Assembly: GCF_904849725.1 (NCBI RefSeq)
Contig: NC_058518.1
Coordinates: 327,258,581 to 327,322,580, forward strand
DNA: 64,000 nucleotides
Direction: 5' to 3'
Origin: Hordeum vulgare subsp. vulgare
Lineage: Eukaryota; Streptophyta; Magnoliopsida; Poales; Poaceae
Shown here: piece after piece, positions 46,947 to 57,403 of the stretch
Layout of the letters: every line of letters begins with the position of its first letter
How positions within the stretch are numbered: the stretch's first letter is position 1
Notes under the pieces: generated by a model
The model's database searches: none
Seen by the model: only the letters and a program-made list of their open reading frames with translations
Told to the model about the DNA's origin: nothing
Translations under genes and position numbers: made by a program

Positions 46947-47750
46947 ATGCTAATCTCACCCCTCTACAAACATCAGATACCTCCGACACGTGCCCCTACT
47001 TCCAACTTTCCGCCGGAACTCACCCAGTTGATTCAGCAAAAGAACACCCTGATGCAGCTGATCATCCAGAACCAGAACAATAACAACAACCATCATCCAC
47101 CCCAGGCCGAAAATCTCACCCGTTTCCTGAGGTTGAACCCTCCGACTTTCTCCAGCAGCATTGAGCCCATTGTGGCAGATGATTGGCTCCGCAAGATGGA
47201 GCGGGAACTTATCACTGCTGGTTGTACTGAAGCTGAGAAGGTGCGCTTTGCCGCGCATCAACTTGAAGGCCCTGCAGCTGCATGGTGGGAGAACTACACC
47301 ACCACATACCTCATTGCTGGAGTCACTTGGGAGCAGTTCAAGCAAGCCTTCCATACCGCACATGTCTCAGCTGGTGCAATGAGTCTGAAAAAGCGTGAGT
47401 TTCGCAACTTATGCCAGGGAAATCGCTCTGTGGCTCAGTATGTCGATGAATTCAGCATGCTCGCCCGTTATGCACCTGGAGATGTGGCCGATGATGCGGC
47501 CAAGCAGGAAAAGTTCTTGGAGGGACTCAATGATGAGCTGAGCATTCAGCTGACTGTAGCCACCTTCAACAACTACCAGGAGCTGGTAGATAAGGCCCTC
47601 ATCTTGGAGGGGAAACACCAGCAGATGGAGAACCGCAAGCGGAAGTATGGGAATGGAAAGTTCAACTCCCGCACTCAGCAGAAGCCTCGCTACACCCCCT
47701 ATTCAGGGAATACCGGGACTGGATCCGGTAAGTTTGGAGGACACGTCTAG
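46947..47750 (+). CDS. Gag of the Tekay element (frame continues into pol after a stop)
   Basis: The first ATG in this frame is at 46947, but the true start could be upstream. The protein has an Asn/His run (QNQNNNNNHHPPQ), then the gag core: DDWLRKMERELITAGCTEAE, FAAHQLEGPAAAWWENY, TWEQFKQAFHTAHV, KKREFRNLCQGNRSVAQYV and FLEGLNDELSIQLT. Gag packages the RNA. It ends at TAG 47748, but the same frame continues GGHNHGGNG into the zinc knuckle at 47892, so gag and pol were one frame. The stop is probably a point mutation, separating the capsid part from the knuckle. Confidence 0.88.
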   Translation: MLISPLYKHQIPPTRAPTSNFPPELTQLIQQKNTLMQLIIQNQNNNNNHHPPQAENLTRFLRLNPPTFSSSIEPIVADDWLRKMERELITAGCTEAEKVRFAAHQLEGPAAAWWENYTTTYLIAGVTWEQFKQAFHTAHVSAGAMSLKKREFRNLCQGNRSVAQYVDEFSMLARYAPGDVADDAAKQEKFLEGLNDELSIQLTVATFNNYQELVDKALILEGKHQQMENRKRKYGNGKFNSRTQQKPRYTPYSGNTGTGSGKFGGHV

Positions 47751-47762
47751 CATAACCACCCA

Positions 47763-50700
47763 GTGCACAACCATGGAGGCCACAACCATGGAGGAAATGG
47801 GAACCACCGCAACAACAACAACTTCAAGAATGGCGGTACTGGCACTCAGCAGCATTCAGCTCCATCTCAGAAGGATCTGAATCACATTACATGCTTCAAG
47901 TGTCAGAAGACGGGACACTATGCCACTGAATGTCCCCAGAACAAGCAGGGAAATGGAAACGACAACGGCAACTCTGCAGCACAGAAGCCCAATCCTTTTC
48001 CTCGAGCTCAGGTGAATCACATTGATGTTGAAGAGGTCTATGATCACCCCGATACTGTGGTTGGTAAGTTTTTGCTAAATTCAGTATTGGTACTTTTTGA
48101 TTCCGGTGCAACGCATTCATTCATATCAAGGGTAGTTGTGGAAAAGTATAGTTTGCCGACTAGAACCCTCAGCCAGCCTATTAAGGTCAGTTCCCCAGGA
48201 GGCATGATGACAGCCGGGATAGGATGCCATACTTTGAGTCTCAACATCGGGAACCATAATTTTCCCACCGACCTCATCGTATTAGAGTCCCAGGGATTGG
48301 ATGTAATCCTAGGCATGGATTGGTTGGCCAAGTATGAAGGGAATATTGATTGTGCCCTTAAGTCTATTTTGCTCACCACCCCCGAGCAAAAGCGGATTAA
48401 GTACGTGTCTCAGCGCCCGACACGGAGTAAACGAGTAAACTCTCTCACGGGAGTAGTCCAGGAGGAAGTACCGATTGTACAGGAGTACCCAGATGTATTT
48501 CCGGAGGAATTGCCGGGCATGCCACCTGATAGAGAGATTGAGTTCCTGATCGAGCTATTACCCGGAACAACTCCGATATCCAAGAGACCCTATCGGATGC
48601 CCGCAAATGACTTGGTAGAAATCAAGAAGCAAATTAAGGAGTTGTTGGACAAAGGGTATATTCGCCCAAGTTCTTCACCTTGGGGAGCCCCAGTGCTCTT
48701 GGTTGAAAAGAAGGATAAGTCCTTGAGAATGGTTGTCGATAATCGTACATTGAACGAGGTGACCATCAAGAACAAGTACCCCTTGCCGATGATCAATGAT
48801 CTGTTTGATCAGTTAGTTGGAGCCCCAATATTCTCCAAGATCGATCTTCGATCCGGGTATCATCAGTTGAAGATTCGTGAACAGGATATACCCAAGACAG
48901 CCTTCACCACTCGGTACGGCTTGTATGAGTACACGGTCATGTCATTTGGACTGACTAATGCTCCGGCATATTTTATGAATCTGATGAACAAGGTATTTAT
49001 GGAATACTTGGACAAGTTTGTTGTGGTGTTCATCGATGACATACTGATATTCTCCAAGAACGAAGAGGAACACAAGGAACATCTGCGTCTAGTTCTGGAG
49101 AAACTTCGAGAGCATAAGCTGTATGCAAAGTTTAGCAAATGTGAGTTTTGGTTGAAGGAAGTCGGATTCCTCAGACACGTCATCTCAGGAGAAGGAATAG
49201 CAGTGGACCCTGCCAAGGTCGCAGCAATCACCGAATGGGTAGCACCCACTTCAGCCAAGGAGATCCGCAGTTTCCTTGGACTTGCCGGATATTACCGGAG
49301 ATTCATTGAGAATTTCTCAAAGATCGCCAAGCCCATGACAGAGTTGTTGAAGAAGGAGTCCAAGTATGTTTGGACTGAGGAATGTGAAACCAATTTTCAA
49401 GAGCTGAAGAAACGTTTGGTTACAGCCCCAGTGCTGATATTGCCGAACATTCGGAAGGATTTCGAGGTTTACTGTGACGCTTCTCGTCAAGGACTTGGAG
49501 GAGTGCTCATGCAAGAAGGTAAAGTTGTAGCCTATGCATCCAGACAGCTCAGACCCCATGAGTTGAATTATGCCACGCATGACTTGGAACTAGCAGCCGT
49601 AGTGCATGCTCTCAAGACCTGGAGACATTTCCTGATCGGAAATAGTTGTGATGTTTACACTGATCACAAGAGCCTGAAATATATCTTCACGCAGAAGGAG
49701 TTGAACCTCAGACAGAGGCGATGGCTAGAATTGATCAAGGACTATGACATGAGATTGCATTATCACCCAGGCAAGGCAAATGTTGTAGCCGATGCGTTGA
49801 GCCGCAAGAGTTATGTGAACACACTCATAGCAGGAGGGTTACCCCAGGAGTTAGCCGATGACCTCCGAGAGCTCAAATTGGAAATAGTTCGAAGAGGATT
49901 TGTTGCCACACTGGAAATTCAGTCCACTTTGACAGAAAAGATCCGCGAAGCACAGAAATTAGACAAGGAGATAGCTGAGATCAAGCAGATAATAAAAGAC
50001 GGGAAGGCTAAAGGTTTTCGTGAGGATGAACATGGAACTTTATGGTTTGAGGATCGCATTTATGTGCCCAATGATCCCGAACTCAGGAAGTTGATACTTC
50101 AGGAGGCCCATGATTCCCCGTACTCGATACACCCCGGCAACACCAAGATGTATCTGGATCTGAAAGAAAGTTTCTGGTGGACAGGAATGAAGAAAGACAT
50201 TGCCGAGTTCGTAGCAATATGCGATGTTTGTCAGCGAGTAAAAGCCGAGCATCAGAAGCCAGCAGGTTTGCTCCAACCTCTGCTGATACCCGAGTGGAAA
50301 TGGGAAAATCTTGGTATGGACTTCATCACAGGATTACCCAGGACCCGTTCTGGCTATGATTATATTTGGGTTGTGGTCGATCGTTTGACCAAGGTAGCTC
50401 ACTTCATTCCTGTGAAGACTACTTACACGAGTGCCAAGCTGGCCAAGATATATATGACCAGGATCGTATGTCTGCATGGAGTACTGAAGAGTATTGTGTC
50501 AGATAGAGGGACTCAGTTCACATCAAAATTTTGGCACCAACTGCATGAAACCTTGGGAACGAGATTGGAGTTCAGTACAACTTTTCACCCACAGACAGAT
50601 GGACAGACCGAGAGAGTCAATCAGATTCTGGAGGACATGTTGAGAGCTTGCGCACTAGACTATGGGTCTAGTTGGGATGACAATTTGCCTTATGCCGAGT

Positions 50701-51404
50701 TCTCATACAACAACAGCTACCAGACCAGTCTGAAGATGGCCCCTTTCTAAGCTCTATACGGAAGGAGGTGCAGAACACCGTTGATGTGGGATGGAGTTGG
50801 AGACCGACAACTTTTTGGTACCGACCTTATCCGAGATTCGGAAGAGAAGGTCAAGCTAATTCGTGACTGACTCAAGATAGCTCAGTCCAGGCAGAAAAGT
50901 TATGCTGACAGCAAACGCAAGGAAGTAACGTACGAAGTGGGAGACCGAGCATATCTTCGGGTGTCTCCACTTCGAGGAATCAATAGATTTGGTGTGAAAG
51001 GAAAGTTAGCACCCCGATTCATTGGCCCCTACAAAATTCTTGAACGTAGAGGCGAAGTTGCATATAAACTGGAACTGCCGGAAGGATTGTCCGGAGTTCA
51101 TGATGTCTTCCATGTTTCCCAGTTGAAGAAATGCCACGCTGAGATGGCCGATGTTCCGTTGAGAGATACAGTGCCCCTATAGGCCATACAGCTTGACAGT
51201 GATCTGACGTATGAGGAGAAACCCGTCAGGATTCTCGAGACTGCCAACAGAGTTACCCGCAGCAAGATCATCAAGTTCTGCAAGGTGTTGTGGAGCCACC
51301 ACACCGAGGAAGAAGCCACCTGGGAACGAGAAGAGGATCTTCGTCGAGACCACCCACACCTATTTTCTAGCCAACCCGAATCTCGAGCGCGAGATTCATC
51401 TTAA
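47763..51404 (+). pseudogene. Tekay pol: zinc knuckle, protease, RT, RNase H, integrase, chromodomain; three stops
   Basis: Open for 995 codons to TAA at 50748. [14 protein letters not shown] (residues 44-57) is the CCHC knuckle; [10 protein letters not shown] (D113) the protease; [13 protein letters not shown] and FIDDILIFS (D425, D426) the [13 protein letters not shown] and [11 protein letters not shown] are RNase H. The integrase has SIHPGN and CDVC of the zinc site, then MDFITG, SDRGTQF and QTERVNQ for D, D, E. The same frame continues past TAA 50748, TGA 50868 and TAG 51180: LYGRRCRTP, PRFIGPYKILERRGEVAYKL, DVFHVSQLKKCH, and a chromodomain ending KVLWSHHTEEEATWERE, with final stop 51402. 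The chromodomain directs insertion by binding modified histones in this group. Each stop looks like a single substitution. Confidence 0.93.
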
Positions 51405-51416
51405 GGTGGGTAGGTT
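51403..51416 (+). promoter_or_regulatory. Polypurine tract of the Tekay element
   Basis: AAGGTGGGTAGGTT directly precedes the 3' LTR. It overlaps the pol stop codon by two bases. Confidence 0.75.
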
Positions 51417-54400
51417 TGTAACATCCCAATTTTCCTAACTGGGAATGTTTTACATTGTAGCTAAGCATCTATGCATATTGATTTAAATAAAGTTTGCATT
51501 TGAATTCTTTCGACTTTTTTCTTTTGCATTTCTATTTTTTTTCTTCACACGAGAAAATGTCGGGAAATAATCTCTTGCACGCAAGAGAAAGAGCGGAGAA
51601 AAATGACCCTCCAAAGTGCGAGGCATTTTTGAAATATTTTGAGCCAAGAAAGCCAAAGTTTTATCGCGAAAATATTTGCAAAAAGAAAATATAGCATAAG
51701 GGATTTTTCTGAAAAAAACATTTTTTTAGTTTTTATTTTTGCTTTGGAAAAATGTTAATCGAGTAGAGGATATTTTTCTGATTTTTTGGTATATAATACC
51801 CCATATTAATTATTTTATTTGTTTCCTTTTATTTTCGTTTTAGTTTCAGTTAAAAAAAAGGGAGATTTTTTTCCCTCGGGCGAGATCCCCAATCGGTGGG
51901 AATACTCCCAACCGACCAAAAACTCCCCAGCGCCACCTCTTCTTTGATTCTTTTTCTTTTTTCTTTCCCACTTCTGTTTTTTTTCTCTCTCTTTCCTTCC
52001 CTCTTCTTCTTCCTTCCTTCTCTGTTCTCACGTGAATTTCCTTCCCTCAGCCCCGACTCTTTCCTTCCCATGGCAGCCGATCCCCTCTCCCGGATCTCTC
52101 TCCCCTTCCCTTCCCCGAGCCCCCTAGCCCCCCTATATAAAGCCCCTCCGCCACCGCACCCCGTTCCTCACCTCGCCGCCCCAGCCCTCGCCCCACGCCG
52201 CCTCCCTCGCACTTCGCCGGAGCACGGCCGGAGCCGGAGCTCCCTGCCTCTCCCCCGCTCGCCTGGAGCACGCCATCGCCTCACCTTCGTCACCAGAGGA
52301 GCTGGAGGAACACCGCCACCGCCTGGGCCCCTTCCCAGCCGCCTCGACTCGCCGGAACCACCGCCCCCGAGCACCACCACCTCTCTGCTCGCCGGAGTTG
52401 AGCCCAGCCAACCCCCTGTGAGTTTCATCCGCCACAACCTTTTGAGCCGTTAGACCTTTTGAGCCAACGCTATAGATTACAAGTTAGGTACCCTTTCGGT
52501 GTTCAGAAAAAGACCGAGACGGTTTTACTTCACTTAAGTTTTAGCCGAGAGGGTTTTCTTAAGTTTCGGCCGTTTGTTAGTTTTCCCGCAGCACACACCC
52601 CCGCAACCAATCAAGGACTGCCACGTATCGGTTAGAATCTGTTTTCTTTTTTCTGTTTAATTCCAAAACAGAAAAGTTTCAATTTTGTTTTGAGCATAGC
52701 TTTTGATCCCGAATTCCAATGGAGCTGAAACTTGTTCCAGTAGATCACAACTTTTCTGTAGTTTTTAAAAACATATAATTTGTCTATGTTTGAAATTTTC
52801 AAATTTGAATTAGATCAGATTTAGTTTAAACCTTGTTTTGCTTATTCCAGGAGTTTAAAAAATGATTTTGATTTGATTCTTTTTGCTACTGCTTCCTAGT
52901 GATTATATCTTACTGTGGTATAAGTTTAATTTTTTTTTAATATTTTACTTGGGGTTTTAACATAAACAAGTTTCTGCCTTAGTGACGTATAGTGAATTCT
53001 TTCACTTAGGCCATAGCAACTATTTACTTGTGATGTTATTTTTACTTGTTGTTTGATTGTAGTGCTTATGGTGTGTATTTGTTTGTATCGGTAGATCACC
53101 CGGAGTGCGAAGCTTGTTACTTAGAAGCGCTCGATCAAGACAACTATCATCAAGGCAAGTCATTTTGATCATACTATTTCCTATGTTTTTCGATGCATGG
53201 TAGTTTCACCTTTCTTTGCCCAATTGCATGTTGCTTAGGTACTTGGAAATTTTAGTATAGGTTGTAGTATCATGTGGTAGGCACACAACAACCCCGATAC
53301 TTGGCCCTGGGACGACAAATTTCAAATTGCTATGCTTGAGTAGACGGGATTTCGGTTGAGTGCATAAGATGAGTGATGCGAGGTTGATTAAATAATCAAG
53401 ACCGGTTAAGACAAGATTTGCAAGACCTCGGATGCAATGCAACTCTGGGTGAAGGACGGTTGATCGGCTCCCTGGAGAAACCAGTGGATGACCCGGGATG
53501 CTGGAGACGGCCATGTCATCTTGCGGAAACTTCACCCAGGCTCGAAGAGACGGACAGAGGCTTCAAGACCCAAGGCTTACCTGCACAACCACAAGTCATT
53601 ATGGGCTCTGGCTTGGTTGGACAACGCAGCGACTCTGGACAGGCGGTGCTAGCAGATGTAGAAGAATGGTAGGAATGGATGGGCACCGACAGGGATTCAG
53701 AGGGACCCGTTGAAAGACCATGTTTTGATCATCCGGTCTTCACACACCCTGAAGTGCGAGGACATACACGGAGGCGATCAAATCTTGTGGGGAACGTGTG
53801 CAAAACTCTGCAGAGTGCCCAACCTAATCGATTAGCCGTGTCCACGGTCATGGACAACTTGAGCCGAAGGCATTGAAATTCCCCTGAAATTTCGACACAA
53901 CTTAATAATGATGTGGGAGTTAACAACAACTCGGGTACGAGAATTGGTTGGCCGAACCATCTCGTTAACAACAAACAAATGTAGTAATATTTTGCTTCCA
54001 GCCCCTCTTGTTGTAGGATAAAATAGGCTTTATGCAAAACTTATAGCCCCACCTGCCAAATATGCATGTAGAGATAGTTGATTATTATTTTACCCCCTCT
54101 CTTTGATGACTTGCCGGCATATTCCATATGCTGACCTACACGGCTGCAACGTATCATGTTGCAGAGTACTTTTCCGACCAGGAGTGAGGCTACGATCTAC
54201 GCTCAGCGACATGCCCTGGAGTCGGATGGACTCGTCTACCTGATGCTTCCGCTAGTTTTCGTTAGTTATCTCATGAGATGGCCTTCAGCCACTTTATTGT
54301 AATCCATTATTGTAATAAAGTACCCGTTGTGAGATTTCGATTAATAAAGCTGTGTGATTGAACTCTTGATATATACATTGATGTACCGAGTGTGTACCAG

Positions 54401-54462
54401 CATGATCTTGGGATGGTACGGAAACACCAGAGGCTTGATTCGTCTTGAGTCGGGTCGCTACA
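51417..54462 (+). repeat. 3' LTR of the Tekay element
   Basis: It is collinear with the 5' LTR. Differences include a short insertion (AGAGGCTTGATT region near 54428-54440) just before the end and a changed stretch near 52455. It ends GGGTCGCTACA, then TSD ACGTA. Confidence 0.95.
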
Positions 54463-54467
54463 ACGTA

Positions 54468-54831
54468 AGCCATGGTGGAATAGACAAGGCTGCATCTTCG
54501 TGGACCCTTCGTGGGTGGAGCTCACCGTGGACTCGCATGGACGTTACCGTCCACGGCTTGAAGTCTCCATCAGTGTGGACGTACGATAGCACAACATTTT
54601 GGAACCACACGAAAAATCATCATGTCATCTTTGTGTTTGATCTTCCTATCCATACCATCTATTTACATATGTGTGTCTTTACTTTCCACTACTATACTCT
54701 TAGACTTGCATGTCTAGGGCGTGCTTGACTTGATATAATTTATACTTGTCAACCTTTAAAATTGGAAAAATGCTAGATTTTATTTGGTCAATTGGTCTAA
54801 TCACCCACTCTAGACATACTTCGGATCCTAA
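54468..54831 (+). repeat. Copia (SIRE-type) LTR, right part
   Basis: This resumes the LTR started at 41775. It contains TCGTGGACCCTTCGTGGGTG and ends with ATCACCCACTCTAGACATAC then GGATCCTA, the usual end of this LTR family. The expected TGGTATCAGAGC primer site is absent, so the sequence is cut at about 54831. Together the parts make about 1.5 kb. Confidence 0.7.
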
Positions 54832-55289
54832 AGTTCTACATCTCCTCTCTTCTTCGGGAGAAATCCCAACGCAGTTTACAAGTAGCACAAATAATTTATG
54901 GCGTTGTTGCTGGGGAGACATCATCAAACCCTTATCAGGTTCCTTCACAAAAATTAACATGCACTTGTTCTACTTTCTATTTGCCTTTATTTTTGTTTGC
55001 CTAAAAATATCAAAAAACCAAAAAAAAAATCTATCTTATTTGCTAGTTTACTTGCTTTGTCGCTATATCTCAAGAAAATACCAAACTCTGTGACTTGTGG
55101 AATATTAATAATAATTATTATTGACCATGAACTTATCTAAGTTAAAATGATGGCTTAAGTCACGTGAGAGCTGGTTTTCAGAGAGTTAGGATAAACCATA
55201 AGAGGCTTTGAGGCCTGCTTCACAAAAGTCGGTCTTTATGTCATGCCTCGAAAGCCGCTTGTTATTTGTTTTTTATATGTCATATGCTA

Positions 55290-55360
<71 letters not shown>

Positions 55361-55631
55361 ATTTTCTTTGCATGTATAAATTGTTCTAAATTCTCGGGTT
55401 ATAAATCTGCCGGGTCACATATAATGTGTGGTCATCTAATGGATCGGGTCTTGTATTTTTTCAAGTTGTGCTTTGTAGTAAATTACAACACTTATGGATT
55501 TCTCAAACATAAATTTGTCAGTTTGCACTTCAATCACGGTCAAGGATTCATTCAACAACACCAAGTCTATATGATCGGTTTGAGCAAAGAGGAGCCAACT
55601 TTATCTTATGGAATATCGAGTCTCTTAAATA
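54832..55631 (+). other. Athila-type LTR tail, primer site and short internal piece
   Basis: A short LTR tail is followed by a primer-site-like TGGCGTTGTTGCTGGGGA at 54899-54916 and by GCCTTTATTTTTGTTTGCCT, typical just inside Athila elements. No gag is recognisable. The rest, including the microsatellite at 55292, holds no gene I can support. Confidence 0.5.
55292..55359. repeat. Compound microsatellite (TC)n(TA)n(TG)n
   Basis: About 68 bases of pure dinucleotide repeats: TC/CT to about 55312, AT to about 55330, then GT/TG to 55359. Such tracts are length-variable. Confidence 0.95.
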
Positions 55632-55791
55632 CTCCCTCCGTTCCAAAATATAAGTCTTTAAAGAGGTTTTATTAGTAGACTATATACGGATGTATATAGA
55701 CATACTTTAGAGTGTAAATTCACTCATTTTGCTCCGTATGTAGACTCCTAGTGAAATATCTTAAAAGACTTATATGTAGGAATGGAGGGAG
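55632..55791. mobile_element. Stowaway MITE, copy 2 (160 bp, TSD TA)
   Basis: It starts CTCCCTCCGTTCCAAAATAT and ends AATGGAGGGAG with flanking TA. The inner segment CATTTTGCTCCGTATGTAGA reads in the opposite sense to copy 1, so it is inserted in the other orientation. Confidence 0.92.
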
Positions 55792-55793
55792 TA

Positions 55794-56175
55794 GAAAGGA
55801 CCTCGACTAGTATCGGTGTTGTAATAGAAAAGAGACTAGTTGTGGTCCTACTAGTAATCTGCATGTGAGCCTGCCCCTTCAACTTATATAAGGAGGGGCA
55901 AGACACCCCAAGAGGGACAAGTTAGGTCAAGTCAGACAGACAGGTCATTAGAGACAATATCAAAGTCGAAACTCTCGAGACTAGAGCTAGCGAAATAACA
56001 CCCTTGTAACAAAGATCATCATCATCATTAATAGCAATCAAGCGCGATGTAGGATCTTACCTCCACCACGAGGGGCCGAACCTTGGTATAACTCGCGTCT
56101 CTCGATTCCGACCAACCCCATTCAAGCTACCACCTAGTTGCGATGGCCTCACGCCTAAGTTCTCTCACGAGGACA
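55794..56175 (+). repeat. Tat-type LTR fragment
   Basis: A TATA-like TTATATAAGG (55884-55893) is followed by a region ending CACCTAGTTGCGATGGC and TCACGAGGACATCTACC. The same order (CACATAGTTGCGATGGC, CACGAGGACATCTATC) occurs at the end of the Tat LTR at 34560-34612. No primer site follows. Confidence 0.65.
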
Positions 56176-56780
56176 TCTACCGTCGAGGATTTTGTCATTG
56201 ATCAATGCTTCCATTGTTATGGATTGATCACACATCGGGACTTGTATGGGCCACCAATGTCGGTAATAAAACCGGCTGATCTTGGGTAGGGGATGTCGAG
56301 CTGTGGATCTGGGATTAATTGTAACAAGACAGGGAAGAAAATGCTTACCCTGGTTCGGGCCCTCTCGAAGAGGTAAAACCCTGCATCGTGCTTGATTATA
56401 TTGATGACGAGGCATCGAGTACGTGATGATGATCTACCTCGAGATCGGTTGTGTAAGCTCTAAACCCTAAGGTGAGTAAATTCCCCCTTACGGACTAGAA
56501 CCCTTGGCTTATATAGATGTCCGGGGTACCTAGGTTTACATTAGGTTGGTTGCCAACATGCCGAATACAAGGTCAATCCTGGAGTGCGCGTCAAGTCTTC
56601 TTCAGTTTCCAACTCATTCACGAGTAAATCTTTAGGCTTGGGCTGTCTTCCACGCAGCGGCTTGATGGACCCTAGGTGAGCCCACAAGTGTTAAACACCT
56701 CGGGCAGGTACCCCCCTACTCCGGGACACCCTCGGTGAGCATTATGAGTTGGTATTTAAAGTTGTTGCACTACAAATCTG
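56176..56780 (-). repeat. Second LTR-like fragment, opposite orientation
   Basis: On the minus strand a TATA-like TATATAAG is at about 56518-56511 and CCGGTTTTATTACCGACATT lies near the end at 56275, text typical of another Tat/Retand-type LTR. It meets the preceding fragment tail to tail near 56176. Confidence 0.5.
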
Positions 56781-57403
56781 TAAAGGTTAAACCAATTTTT
56801 GTGACACCATTAAGATTGAGAGGCATATATCATCGTAATTTTGAAGAGTGTATGATCTTGTGGAAAAAAAGTGTATGATTGTTACAACATTAACAATTAT
56901 TACCGTATCATGCATTTGTAAACATAAATAAACAAGAGGAATGCTTATACAGTTGGAAATAACCGACAAAGACCACACTTACACAATATAGGAAACAATG
57001 CCATATGAACAAACATGGAGTATATGATGTTGAGCGAGTGCTTTTGCCAATAAAAGTACCTTTTTGTCATCTTAGTTATGTGAACAACTTTTTATAACAT
57101 GTTTACAACTTGTATATCTTATGGACTTCGACATGGGCATGGTGAATTTCACATGCAACTGATTAGTCTTTAGAACTTCATAGAACGCCCAACTAAGGCA
57201 ATATCCCACCTCGTGAGTTAGTTGAGCTAGACAGCCAAGGTAATATTTATGCTCCTTACTTGAAGTTTACAATAGTCATGCACTAAAACATTCAAGTTAG
57301 ATATTATCTCCGACATTCAGATCTTGAAGCAACACTTGATGAAGTTTACCTTGTACATAATAATTTCAGCTCGGCAAAAAATATGCATAAAGTCGATGAA
57401 GTA
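56781..57403. other. No feature recognised
   Basis: AT-rich sequence with no open frame of note, no LTR ends and no inverted termini that I can see. It may be low-copy intergenic DNA. Confidence 0.4.

Larger units (their letters stand above)
42911..54462 (+). mobile_element. Complete Tekay-type chromovirus (gypsy), TSD ACGTA
   Basis: The LTRs are at 42911-45950 (3040 bp) and 51417-54462 (3046 bp), both TGTAACATCCC...GCTACA. The target duplication ACGTA is at 42906-42910 and 54463-54467. Primer site 45955, leader ORF 46070-46760, gag 46947-47750, pol with C-terminal chromodomain 47763-51404 and polypurine tract 51403-51416 follow. Structure is complete, but four in-frame stops in gag-pol and a shift in the leader ORF make it inactive. 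Confidence 0.95.

Noticed and set aside
55208..55675. A 155-codon frame with Ser-Leu, Tyr-Ile and Cys-Val repeats.
   Set aside because: It is created by the dinucleotide microsatellite.
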